The translations under genes and the position numbers were made by a program. From positions 682,001 through 746,000 of the forward strand of contig NZ_LAMZ01000001.1 in assembly GCF_025558165.1 (NCBI RefSeq): a stretch of DNA of 64,000 nt, given 5' to 3'. Source of the DNA: Candidatus Pelagibacter ubique HIMB140. Its GTDB lineage: Bacteria > Pseudomonadota > Alphaproteobacteria > Pelagibacterales > Pelagibacteraceae. The notes under the pieces are model-generated. The model ran no database searches. It had not been told where the DNA came from and saw only the letters and a list, made by a program, of their open reading frames with translations. This document shows positions 18,441-26,955 of this stretch, piece after piece. How positions within the stretch are numbered: position 1 is the stretch's first letter; every line of letters starts with the position of its first letter.

Positions 18441-18929
18441 ATGCAATTTAAAAATAATACTAAGCAGAGAAATACTAGCATTCAAGGATTAAGATCTTTC
18501 AAAGACACTTTGCCAAAAAATCTAAAAAAAATTATTAATAAAAAAGGTCATATATATTCAGAAACTCTCAGTAATTGGAAATATTTAGTCGGGAATGAAT
18601 TGTTTAAAGTCTGTTTCCCAAAAACATTCAAAAACTCAAATCGATTTGGTGTGAGTACTTTAGTTGTAATGGTTAAAAGGGGCCATGAAGTAGATGTAGA
18701 ATATTCAAAAAAAAACATTGTAGATAAAATGAATAATTTTTTTGGCTACGATGTTGTTGAAAAGCTCAAATTTATTAGCTTTGATGACGAACAAAAAACT
18801 AGCAGTTTGAATGAAATTAAATCTAATAATGTGGCAATTAGTAAATATCGAGATAAAATCAAAGATGTTAAAAACGAAAAGATTAAAAAATCATTAACAG
18901 AATTAACAAAAGTTTATAAAGAAAAATGA
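18441..18929 (+). CDS. DUF721 / DciA-like protein
   Basis: A 162-residue protein with the DUF721 domain at about residues 15-110 (LPKNLKKIINKKGHIYSETL, then WKYLVGNELFKVCFP). DUF721 proteins include DciA, the ancestral loader of the replicative helicase DnaB in bacteria lacking DnaC; this role is family knowledge, not shown here. The C-terminal 50 residues are charged and probably disordered. The ATG at 18441 abuts the mutY ATG on the other strand, leaving no intergenic base. The order mutY-DUF721-DsbA-smc is a well-known alphaproteobacterial neighbourhood. Confidence 0.82.
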   Translation: MQFKNNTKQRNTSIQGLRSFKDTLPKNLKKIINKKGHIYSETLSNWKYLVGNELFKVCFPKTFKNSNRFGVSTLVVMVKRGHEVDVEYSKKNIVDKMNNFFGYDVVEKLKFISFDDEQKTSSLNEIKSNNVAISKYRDKIKDVKNEKIKKSLTELTKVYKEK

Positions 18930-19504
18930 AAAAAATTATATTACTTGCCATAATTGTTTTAGGAAGCTTTTCAAATTTAAACGCTGAAGAAATAAAAAGA
19001 ATTATTGTTGGAAATAAAGATGCAAAAATAACTATAATTGCGTTTGAGTCACTAACTTGCAGCCATTGTGCTAATTTTCATAAAAACGTTTATCCAGAAC
19101 TTAAAAAAGAATATCTGGACACAGGTCTTGCTAAAATAGAATTTAGACATTTTCCTTTAGATATTGCCGCCTTCAACGCTTCAAAAGTTGCTCAATGTAA
19201 AAATGATGGTAATGCTGATATTTTGGAAAGTTTATACGCCAACCAACAAAAATGGGTAAAGGGAAGCTCTATTGAAGAAGCAAATAAAAATCTTCAAATA
19301 TTTTTAAAAAATGAAGGTTTCTCCATCGATTTTGAATCTTGTGTGAATAACAAAAATATTGAGGATTTTGTGTTAAATGACCGAATAGATGGTTCTAAAA
19401 ACTTCAAGGTAAACTCAACTCCTACGATAATAATAAATAACAAAAAATTCGAAAAAAAACTTAATTATAAAAATTTAAAAAAAGCACTAGAAAAAATGAT
19501 ATAA
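18926..19504 (+). CDS. DsbA-family thioredoxin-fold protein (periplasmic)
   Basis: A 192-residue exported thiol-disulfide protein. Residues 1-20 are a signal peptide ending LNA. The active-site CSHC is at Cys45 and Cys48 within ESLTCSHCANFH, and the cis-proline loop is NSTPTIIIN near residue 175. The family (DSBA-like, thioredoxin_4) includes oxidases and disulfide isomerases; this one resembles the single-domain DsbA/BdbD type conserved next to smc in Alphaproteobacteria. It overlaps the DUF721 stop by ATGA. Its specific substrates are unknown. Confidence 0.9.
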   Translation: MKKIILLAIIVLGSFSNLNAEEIKRIIVGNKDAKITIIAFESLTCSHCANFHKNVYPELKKEYLDTGLAKIEFRHFPLDIAAFNASKVAQCKNDGNADILESLYANQQKWVKGSSIEEANKNLQIFLKNEGFSIDFESCVNNKNIEDFVLNDRIDGSKNFKVNSTPTIIINNKKFEKKLNYKNLKKALEKMI

Positions 19505-19512
19505 GTTAGTGC

Positions 19513-22086
19513 ATGGAGTTTAAAAAAATCCAATTAAATGGATTTAAATCATTTGCTGAAAAAACAAATTTCTTGATAGAAGAAGGTCTTACTGGAATTG
19601 TTGGTCCTAACGGCTGTGGAAAATCAAACATAGTAGAATCTTTAAGATGGGTAATGGGAGAGACCTCTGCAAAAAGTATGAGAGGTTCAGGAATGGAAGA
19701 TGTAATTTTTTCAGGTACATCTAATAAAGCATCAAAAAATATTGCAGAAGTTTCCATAGAAGTAGAGAACAAAGAAAAAGAAGGTCCCATTCAATATCGT
19801 GAATTAGAAAACATTCAAGTTAGACGAAAAATTGAAAAAGATAAGGGTTCTAAATTTTATATTAATGACAAAGAGGTAAGAGCAAGAGATGCTCAAATGT
19901 TTTTTGCAGATCTTTCAACGGGCGCACATTCCCCTTCTATGATTAGTCAAGGAAGAATTGGAGCTTTAGTGACAGCAAAACCTACTGACAGAAGAGCAAT
20001 ACTTGAGGAGGCAGCTGGAATTTCTGGTTTACATGTAAGAAGACATGAAGCTGAACTTAGACTTGGCGCGGCTGAAAATAATTTAAAAAGAGCCGATGAA
20101 TTACGAAGGCAACAAGAAAAACAATTGGCAAATCTTCAAAAACAAGCGGAAGAAGCTACAAAATACAAATTAATTTCAGAGGAAATAAAAAAAATAGAGG
20201 CTGGTCTATATTATCTAAGATTGTTGGATATCGATAAGGAAATAAGAATAGAAAATGAAATTAATACAGAGGCAGGAGGAGAAGTTGAAAGTTTCAACAA
20301 TCAGATATCTGAACTTGAAAACTTAATAAAAACTTCAACTGATAAAGTTGCTCCACTTAGAGAAAAAAATATTGAGAATTTATCAAGAATACAGAGACTT
20401 AATTTGGAACTACAGAACCTAGATGAGGAAAATACTAGAATTCAAGATGAAATTGAAACAATAAAGAAATCAATAAAGACTTTAGACGAAGACATAACTA
20501 GAGAAAATGGAATTATTATTGATGCTAACTCTAATGAAAAAAGATTAAAAGAAGAAAAGTCAGATTTAATTGAAGTAGATTCAAAATATTTTGAAACAGA
20601 AAAGTTATCAAACGAAGATCTAGAAAATGCAAAAAATGAACTTGAGAGAGAGCAAAAAGAAGTTGACGAAGTAGTTAATAATTTAGCTGACGATACAATT
20701 AAAATAAGCATTGGTCCTATAAAGAATGTAAAAAATTCAATTACTAGAGCAAAAGAATTAATTGATAATAATGAGATAAATCAAGCAGTTACATTACTCG
20801 ATAGATGTAATATGGAATTAGACAATTTTATTAATGATTTAAAAAATGAAAAATCAAGAACAGAACTATTAAGTGTAAATGAGAAATCTCAAAATATAAA
20901 AATACTTCAAGAAAAATATGCTGATGCATACAGTAAAAATCAGTCGATAAAGAATGAATCAGTAAAAAGAAATGAAAGAATAAAAACAATAGAGACAGAG
21001 ATAGAAAGCTGGAAAAATCTTTTATCCAATTCAGAAAAAATGGTAAATGAATTAACTGAAAGAAAAAATAAATTATCTAAACAATTAAATGATTTAGAAA
21101 ATCAGCCAAGAGTACAAGCAGAAAGAAAAGGTCAAATTTCAGAAAATTTAAGAATTTCTGATGAAGAAAAAATAGAGAACGAAAAAATTATAGAAGAAAC
21201 TGATAAAAAAATTGAAACTTTAAGAGCTCAACTAAATGAGATACAAGAGCAATCAATTCAAATTAGAGAGCGAAAAGCTAGCTCAGGTGCAACCATAGAA
21301 GGTTTACAAAAAAGAAAAAATGATTTGCTTGATAGGGTTAATACAGAATTAAATTTAACAGAAGAAAATATTTTAGAAAATTCAAATTTATTTGGAGTTG
21401 AAGAACTTCCAAATCATGTTGATCAAGAAGATGCATTAGATAAAAAAAAACAACAAAGAGATCAATTAGGTTCTGTAAATTTAAAAGCAGATGAGGAAAC
21501 TAGTAAGTATGAAGAAGAAATAAAAAAAATGGAACAAGATCGTAGTGACCTAGTTACCGCAATTGTTAAACTTAAAGATAGTATTGATGAGCTAAATCAA
21601 AAAGGAAGGGAAAGACTTGTTGAGGCATTTGAAAAAGTTAACAGAAAATTTAATGAGGTTTATACAAAACTTTTTAATGGAGGAAATGCCAAGCTTGAAT
21701 TAGTAGACTCTGATGATCCATTAGAAGCTGGTTTAGAAATGTTAGTCAGTCCACCAGGAAAAAGGCTTCAATCTATAACTTTATTATCTGGTGGTGAACA
21801 AGCACTTACTGCCCTATCTTTGATATTTGCAGTATTTTTAACTAACCCTTCTCCAATTTGTGTTTTAGATGAGGTGGATGCTCCTCTTGATGATGCTAAC
21901 GTTACAAGATTTTGTAGCTTGCTAGAGGAATTAATTAAAATTACTAACACTAAATTTATAATTGTTACTCACCACGCCTTAACAATGTCTAAAATGAACA
22001 GGCTATATGGGGTAACTATGCCTCAAAAAGGGATAAGCCAACTGGTAGCCGTAGACCTTCAAAAAGCAGAAAGTATGGTTGCTTAA
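19513..22086 (+). CDS. smc: Chromosome partition protein SMC, unusually short
   Basis: An 857-residue SMC ATPase for chromosome organisation and segregation. The N-terminal head has the Walker A GIVGPNGCGKSNIVESLRW (residues 27-45) and the ARDAQMFFADLSTG and FEEAAGI-like LEEAAGISG segments. The C-terminal head has GSVNLKADEE near residue 653, signature LLSGGEQALTALSLIFAVF and Walker B PICVLDEVDAPLDDANV. Usual bacterial SMCs are about 1150-1200 residues. Here only about 420 residues of coiled coil separate the heads, and no globular hinge is recognisable; the only break is a short segment near residues 384-450. First gene after dsbA-like, 8 bases downstream. Confidence 0.93.
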   Translation: MEFKKIQLNGFKSFAEKTNFLIEEGLTGIVGPNGCGKSNIVESLRWVMGETSAKSMRGSGMEDVIFSGTSNKASKNIAEVSIEVENKEKEGPIQYRELENIQVRRKIEKDKGSKFYINDKEVRARDAQMFFADLSTGAHSPSMISQGRIGALVTAKPTDRRAILEEAAGISGLHVRRHEAELRLGAAENNLKRADELRRQQEKQLANLQKQAEEATKYKLISEEIKKIEAGLYYLRLLDIDKEIRIENEINTEAGGEVESFNNQISELENLIKTSTDKVAPLREKNIENLSRIQRLNLELQNLDEENTRIQDEIETIKKSIKTLDEDITRENGIIIDANSNEKRLKEEKSDLIEVDSKYFETEKLSNEDLENAKNELEREQKEVDEVVNNLADDTIKISIGPIKNVKNSITRAKELIDNNEINQAVTLLDRCNMELDNFINDLKNEKSRTELLSVNEKSQNIKILQEKYADAYSKNQSIKNESVKRNERIKTIETEIESWKNLLSNSEKMVNELTERKNKLSKQLNDLENQPRVQAERKGQISENLRISDEEKIENEKIIEETDKKIETLRAQLNEIQEQSIQIRERKASSGATIEGLQKRKNDLLDRVNTELNLTEENILENSNLFGVEELPNHVDQEDALDKKKQQRDQLGSVNLKADEETSKYEEEIKKMEQDRSDLVTAIVKLKDSIDELNQKGRERLVEAFEKVNRKFNEVYTKLFNGGNAKLELVDSDDPLEAGLEMLVSPPGKRLQSITLLSGGEQALTALSLIFAVFLTNPSPICVLDEVDAPLDDANVTRFCSLLEELIKITNTKFIIVTHHALTMSKMNRLYGVTMPQKGISQLVAVDLQKAESMVA

Positions 22087-22095
22087 CCAGAATAA

Positions 22096-22371
22096 ATGGC
22101 AAAAGACCCATTTAAAACTCGCTTAGAGATTGCAAAAAGCAAGATTTCCAAGAAAAATCTTTATAACAAGAAGGATAATCCCTCGCCTATTGGAACTGCA
22201 TTCAAATTGAGCACAGAACTTGTTTCTGCAGTGGCCGTCGGGACAATTATTGGGTTTATTTTTGACAAGACCTTTGGTACTAAACCCTGGTTTATATTAA
22301 TATTTTTTTTTGTTGGGGTGGTCGCTGGAATAACAAACGTGATTAGATCAGCAAAAAAGATGCAAAAATAA
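22096..22371 (+). CDS. atpI: ATP synthase protein I (AtpI/AtpQ family)
   Basis: A 91-residue membrane protein with two hydrophobic helices (about residues 37-55 and 63-83) of the F0F1-ATPase subunit I family (AVGTIIGFIFDKTFGTKPWF, then a GIxNVIR ending). AtpI assists assembly of the c-ring. It begins 9 bases after smc and ends 9 bases before atpB, heading the F0 gene set. Separation of F0 genes from the F1 operon is typical of Alphaproteobacteria; no F1 gene is present in this window. Confidence 0.88.
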   Translation: MAKDPFKTRLEIAKSKISKKNLYNKKDNPSPIGTAFKLSTELVSAVAVGTIIGFIFDKTFGTKPWFILIFFFVGVVAGITNVIRSAKKMQK

Positions 22372-22380
22372 GTTAGTACT

Positions 22381-23115
22381 ATGGCAGCAAACCCGATGTC
22401 CCAATTCGATGTTTATAGAATTGGACCTGAAATAAAAGTTGGAGCATTTGATATATCTTTTACAAACGCAAGTTTGTTTATGATTATAAGTACTGTTTCT
22501 ATTTTATTAATTTTTAATTTAGGATCTAAGAAAAATTCAATCTTACCAAATAAAATTCAATTATTAGCGGAACTTAGCTACACCTTTGTTGCTAAAATGA
22601 TTAGTGATACAGCTGGTTCTAAAGCAAAACCATATTTTGCATTTATTTTTTCATTGTTCATGTTTGTTTTATTTTGCAACATGTTTGGAATGATACCGTA
22701 CACATTCACTGTAACTAGTCATATTATCGTTACATTTGTTCTTGCTGCATTTATCTTTATTGGCGTAACAGTAATTGGATTTATTAAACATGGTTTTGGA
22801 TATTTAAAATTGTTTGTACCAAGTGGAGTACCAGCGGTGTTACTTCCTTTAATAGTAGTTATTGAAATTATTTCTTATTTAAGTAGACCAATAAGTCTAT
22901 CAGTTAGATTATTTGCAAATATGATGGCTGGTCATACAATGATGAAAGTTTTCGGAGGCTTTGTAATTAGTCTTGGAATAGTTGGTGGATGGCTTCCACT
23001 AAGTTTTTCGGTTGCATTAACTGGTTTGGAGATATTAGTTGCTTTTCTTCAAGCATATGTTTTTGCAATTTTAACCTGCATCTATTTAAATGATGCATTA
23101 AATTTACACCATTAA
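22381..23115 (+). CDS. atpB: F0F1 ATP synthase subunit a
   Basis: A 244-residue subunit a, the proton-channel stator of F0. Family features include NMFGMIPYTFT (residues 100-110) and the helix SLSVRLFANMMAGH with the essential Arg that faces the c-ring, followed by the last helix ending in YIxLNDALNLHH. Five to six hydrophobic helices are visible. It is 17 bases upstream of atpE. Confidence 0.98.
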   Translation: MAANPMSQFDVYRIGPEIKVGAFDISFTNASLFMIISTVSILLIFNLGSKKNSILPNKIQLLAELSYTFVAKMISDTAGSKAKPYFAFIFSLFMFVLFCNMFGMIPYTFTVTSHIIVTFVLAAFIFIGVTVIGFIKHGFGYLKLFVPSGVPAVLLPLIVVIEIISYLSRPISLSVRLFANMMAGHTMMKVFGGFVISLGIVGGWLPLSFSVALTGLEILVAFLQAYVFAILTCIYLNDALNLHH

Positions 23116-23132
23116 TAACAGAGGAGGATATA

Positions 23133-23360
23133 ATGGAATTAGAAGCAGCAAAAATGATCGGAGCAGGTTTAGCAGCAATAGCTTTAGCTGGTGCCGGTGT
23201 TGGTATTGGAATAATTTTTGGAAATTATTTATCAGGTGCTATGAGAAACCCATCAGCAGCTCAGAAACAATTTCCTAACCTACTTTTAGGTTTTGCACTT
23301 GCTGAAGCAACAGGATTATTTGGATTAGTTGTTGCATTGATTATTTTATTTGCGTTTTAA
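23133..23360 (+). CDS. atpE: F0F1 ATP synthase subunit c
   Basis: A 75-residue two-helix hairpin proteolipid forming the rotor ring. Helix 1 has GAGVGIGIIFGNY and the polar loop MRNPSAAQKQ; helix 2 carries the proton-binding Glu in FALAEATGLFGLVVALI. It is preceded by a strong Shine-Dalgarno, AGGAGG at 23122-23127, 5 bases before ATG, the best in the F0 cluster. That fits the high copy number of c in the complex. Confidence 0.98.
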   Translation: MELEAAKMIGAGLAAIALAGAGVGIGIIFGNYLSGAMRNPSAAQKQFPNLLLGFALAEATGLFGLVVALIILFAF

Positions 23361-23364
23361 GTTA

Positions 23365-23955
23365 ATGGTCAAAAAAATATATCTTCATCTAATATTTTTA
23401 AGCTTCTTTTTTATTAAAGAAGCTTTTGCCGCTGAAAGTGGAGGTATGCCTCAATTAAATCCAGAGTTTTGGGTTTCTCAGATTTTCTGGTTGGTACTTA
23501 CTTTTGGGATAATGTATTTGGTTTTATCTAAATTAATTCTTCCAAAAATTAGTAACAACTTAGAGTCTAGAAAATCTCAAATTCTAGAAAATATTGAGGC
23601 AGCTGAAAAACAAAGAGAAGATAGTGAGACCAAACTTAAAGAATATGATCAAATAATTTTAAAAAGCAAAACTGAAGCTAATGCTATGTTTAATCAAGCA
23701 AGAGAAAAGGCAGTTAAAGATATAAACGCTAAAAGAGACGTTCTTGATAAACAAATAGATGACGAAATAGCTAAAGCGGAAAAAGAAATCCAAGCTTTAA
23801 GAGATAATGCACCTGACAAAATAAATAAAATTGCTATAGAAACGTCATCTGAGTTACTTCAGAAACTGATTGGTGCTGAAGTAAATAATAGCAGTATATC
23901 AGCAATTGTTGACGATCTATCTAGAAGAAACGGAGATAAATACTATGGCAATTGA
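23365..23955 (+). CDS. atpF': F0F1 ATP synthase subunit b' (AtpG/AtpF2 type)
   Basis: About 196 residues: a hydrophobic lead (FLSFFFIKEAFA), one membrane helix (WVSQIFWLVLTFGIMYLVLS) and a long coiled coil of the peripheral stalk (ESRKSQILENIEAAEKQRED). Alphaproteobacteria carry two diverged b subunits, b' and b, in tandem. I take ATG 23365 as the start; a TTG at 23350 would overlap atpE by 11 bases. Its stop overlaps the start of the next gene. Confidence 0.93.
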   Translation: MVKKIYLHLIFLSFFFIKEAFAAESGGMPQLNPEFWVSQIFWLVLTFGIMYLVLSKLILPKISNNLESRKSQILENIEAAEKQREDSETKLKEYDQIILKSKTEANAMFNQAREKAVKDINAKRDVLDKQIDDEIAKAEKEIQALRDNAPDKINKIAIETSSELLQKLIGAEVNNSSISAIVDDLSRRNGDKYYGN

Positions 23956-24442
23956 TGCAACTTTCTGGGTAGCTATTTCATTTGTAATCTTCATCGGGGT
24001 TTTGGTTTACTTTAAAATTCCACAAAAAGTTTCTCAAATGCTTGATGGTATGATTTCTGATATCAAAAATGAGATAGATGAAAGTGAAAAATTGAGAACA
24101 GAAGCAAAAACTTTACTCGATAATGCTCAAAAAAAATTAGATACAGCTACTTCTGTAAGTAGTGAAATTTTGGAAAATGCAAAAAAAGAGTCAGATAAAT
24201 TAATAATAGATTTAAATGATAAATTTCATAAATCATCAGAAATTAAAAAAAGTTTGGCTGAAAATAAAATTGGCCAAATGAAAGAGGCTGCATTGAAGGA
24301 AATAAAAGATGCTTCAATCAAAATTGCGGTGGACTCAGTAAAAAAAATCATAACTACATCAGTTGATAAATCTAAATTGGATGCTGTATTTCAAAAAAAT
24401 TTAGATGAAACTAAAGAACAGCTAAAAAAAATAAACTCATAA
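23945..24442 (+). CDS. atpF: F0F1 ATP synthase subunit b
   Basis: About 165 residues with an N-terminal membrane helix (TFWVAISFVIFIGVLVYFK) followed by coiled coil typical of subunit b (MLDGMISDIKNEIDESEKLR). It pairs with b' to make the peripheral stalk. The start is ATG 23945-23947, overlapping the b' stop; an upstream in-frame ATG at 23906 would lie deep inside b' and adds unconserved residues. Last of the F0 genes; crtI follows after only 39 bases with no terminator hairpin. Confidence 0.94.
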   Translation: MAIDATFWVAISFVIFIGVLVYFKIPQKVSQMLDGMISDIKNEIDESEKLRTEAKTLLDNAQKKLDTATSVSSEILENAKKESDKLIIDLNDKFHKSSEIKKSLAENKIGQMKEAALKEIKDASIKIAVDSVKKIITTSVDKSKLDAVFQKNLDETKEQLKKINS

Positions 24443-24481
24443 TACGGTTACAATTTCCTGAAAAAGCTATAAATTACAGCA

Positions 24482-25942
24482 ATGAATTCTATAGTTATTG
24501 GATCTGGATTTGGTGGTATTGCTGCAGCAATAAGACTAAGAGCCAAAGGACACAAAGTAAAATTAATAGAAAAACATTCAGACCTAGGTGGAAGAGCTAG
24601 AGTTTTCAAAAAAGATGGTTTTACCTATGATGCTGGGCCAACAGTAATAACAGCTCCATATTTAATTAACGAACTATTCAGTTTGTTTAATAAAAATCCT
24701 GAGGACTACATAAAACTAACCCCACTTAAAATTTGGTATCAATTTGTTTTTGAGGACCAAACTAAATTTAATTACTCAGGTGATGAAATAGAAATGAAAA
24801 AACAAATTGAAAATTTAAATCAAGAAGATGTTAAGGGGTATGAAGATTTAGTAAATTTTACCAAAAAAATTTTTGAGAAGGGATTCTTAGAGCTTGCAGA
24901 TGTTCCATTTGATAAACCTTTTTTTATGATGAAACAGCTGCCAGCATTATTAAAACTTAAGAGTTATAAATCAGTTTATTCATTAGTATCGTCTTATGTA
25001 AAAAATGAAAAATTAAGAAGGATGTTTAGCATGCATCCACTTTTGGTTGGTGGAAATCCGTTCACAACTACTTCTATTTATGGGCTAATTCTTTATTTAG
25101 AAAAAAAATGGGGCATTCATTATTCAATGGGTGGCACAGGAAATATAATTAAAGGATTTGAAAAGTTAATGGAGGAAATAGAAATCGAAATAATAAAAAA
25201 TACTGAGGTAAAAGAAATTATTACTAAAAATAATAAAATTACTGGTGTTGTAGTTGACAATGAAGAGATTATCGAAACTGATAATGTTATTTGTAATGCA
25301 GACCCTCCTGCTTTTTATGAAAAGATGACTAGTAAAAACTTAAAAAATTCAATGCTGTTTGATTGGAAACAAAAGAGGATGGATTACTCAATGGGTTTAT
25401 TTGTTTATTATTTTGGAACCAAAAAAGTCTATGAAAACGTTGAGCATCACACAATTAAATTTGGAAACAAATATAAAGAACATCTGGATGATATTTTTGA
25501 TTATAAAAAATTAAATAACGATATTAGCTATTATCTACATAGACCTTCTGCAACAGATAAGAGCATGGCTCCTGAGGGTAGTGATTGTTTTTATGTATTG
25601 GTGCCAGTTCCAAATAATCAATCAAATATAGATTGGCAAATAGAAGGTGAAAAAATGAAAAATCTCGTGGTTGATAAAATGGAAAATGATTTAATGCCAA
25701 ATCTTAGAGATAATATCGTATCAGACTTTTATCTTACACCTGATTATTTTGAGAAAGAACTAAATACAAAATATGGATCAGGTTTTTCAATTCAGCCTAA
25801 ATTCACTCAATCAGCTTATTTTAGATTTCATAATAAATCAGAGATTTATGATGGTTTATATTTTGTTGGTGCTGGAACTCACCCAGGTGCAGGCGTACCA
25901 GGAGTACTTTCATCAGCAAAAGTGCTCGAAAAATTAATATGA
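24482..25942 (+). CDS. crtI: Phytoene desaturase
   Basis: A 486-residue CrtI flavoprotein that introduces double bonds into phytoene to make lycopene. The FAD-binding N-terminus is VIGSGFGGIAAAIRLRAKGH, followed by EKHSDLGGRARVF. The C-terminal bacterial-type phytoene dehydrogenase signature is at YFVGAGTHPGAGVPGVLSSA. It opens a tightly overlapped crtI-crtB-crtY-blh cluster whose expected product is retinal. No GGPP synthase (crtE) is present in the window, so the C20 precursor must come from elsewhere. Confidence 0.96.
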   Translation: MNSIVIGSGFGGIAAAIRLRAKGHKVKLIEKHSDLGGRARVFKKDGFTYDAGPTVITAPYLINELFSLFNKNPEDYIKLTPLKIWYQFVFEDQTKFNYSGDEIEMKKQIENLNQEDVKGYEDLVNFTKKIFEKGFLELADVPFDKPFFMMKQLPALLKLKSYKSVYSLVSSYVKNEKLRRMFSMHPLLVGGNPFTTTSIYGLILYLEKKWGIHYSMGGTGNIIKGFEKLMEEIEIEIIKNTEVKEIITKNNKITGVVVDNEEIIETDNVICNADPPAFYEKMTSKNLKNSMLFDWKQKRMDYSMGLFVYYFGTKKVYENVEHHTIKFGNKYKEHLDDIFDYKKLNNDISYYLHRPSATDKSMAPEGSDCFYVLVPVPNNQSNIDWQIEGEKMKNLVVDKMENDLMPNLRDNIVSDFYLTPDYFEKELNTKYGSGFSIQPKFTQSAYFRFHNKSEIYDGLYFVGAGTHPGAGVPGVLSSAKVLEKLI

Positions 25943-26955
25943 TCTTTGGAACCGAAAAATCATATATACAAAAATATGGAAAATCTTTTTTTTGGGCAGG
26001 TTTTTTTTTACCAAAAAAACTTTTTTCAAATGCATCATATCTTTATGATTTTTGTAGAATAGTTGATAATATTGCTGATGACGATGAGTCAAATAAGATA
26101 AATAAAGCCCAATCTTTAAATAAATTTGAAGAGAACTTTAATAATAAAAATTTTGATATCCAGGTAATTAAAAATGTATGGGATATTATAGATAACTTTT
26201 CTATTTCGCCAAAAATTTTTAATGACCTGATCAGTGGAGTGAAATCAGATATAAATCAAAAACAACCTGAAGATTTCCAAGAACTTACTGATTATAGCTA
26301 TCAAGTTGCAGGTACAGTTGGTTTGATGATGGCGAAAATAATGAGAGTTACAGATAAAAAAATACTATTCAGAGCAATAGATCTTGGAATTGCCATGCAA
26401 CTTACAAATATATCTCGTGATGTATTGGAAGACTCAAAAATTAATAGGATTTATATTCCAAAAAAAATTTTTCCTAAATCAACCATTAGTGAAGAATTTA
26501 ATTCTTTTACATCTAAAACAGTTATGAATTATCCTGAAATAAATTTAGATAATATTTTAAAAAATAGTGAAGAGGATAAAGATATAGAAATTTTTGTAAC
26601 TATTAAAAGAATTATACAACTGGCTGAATTTTACTATGAGTCATCTATGCGAGGAATTATTAAACTTCCTTTAAAATATAGATTTGGAATTCTTTTAGCG
26701 AAAAACTTATACAGAGAAATTGGTAGAAAATTAAAAAAAAGTGATAATCCAACTTTTTGGAGAAATAGATCACATTTAAACTTTTTTGAAAAAACTTTAA
26801 TTAGTTTTAAAACTTTTTTTGAATTTATACTAACTATAGGGATGAAAAATATTCCTGAGAAATACCAAACAAATGAAATTGAATACTATGATTCTATCAT
26901 AAAACATGGTCATGATCATTTAGAGAAAAAATTTAAATTAAATGAAAAATTTTGA
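25939..26955 (+). CDS. crtB: Phytoene synthase
   Basis: A 338-residue squalene/phytoene synthase family protein that condenses two geranylgeranyl diphosphates to phytoene. The first Asp-rich motif is in YDFCRIVDNIADD (about residues 32-46), and the second is NISRDVLEDSKINRIYIP near 157-174. It overlaps crtI by ATGA and crtY by 14 bases. Placement between crtI and crtY makes phytoene rather than squalene synthesis the natural call. Confidence 0.95.
   Translation: MIFGTEKSYIQKYGKSFFWAGFFLPKKLFSNASYLYDFCRIVDNIADDDESNKINKAQSLNKFEENFNNKNFDIQVIKNVWDIIDNFSISPKIFNDLISGVKSDINQKQPEDFQELTDYSYQVAGTVGLMMAKIMRVTDKKILFRAIDLGIAMQLTNISRDVLEDSKINRIYIPKKIFPKSTISEEFNSFTSKTVMNYPEINLDNILKNSEEDKDIEIFVTIKRIIQLAEFYYESSMRGIIKLPLKYRFGILLAKNLYREIGRKLKKSDNPTFWRNRSHLNFFEKTLISFKTFFEFILTIGMKNIPEKYQTNEIEYYDSIIKHGHDHLEKKFKLNEKF

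Noticed and set aside
19501-22377. The ten-base string ATAAGTTAGT just before smc (19501-19510) and again before atpB (22368-22377)
   Set aside because: Both overlap the upstream stop codon and are AT-rich; two copies are not enough to claim a regulatory motif.
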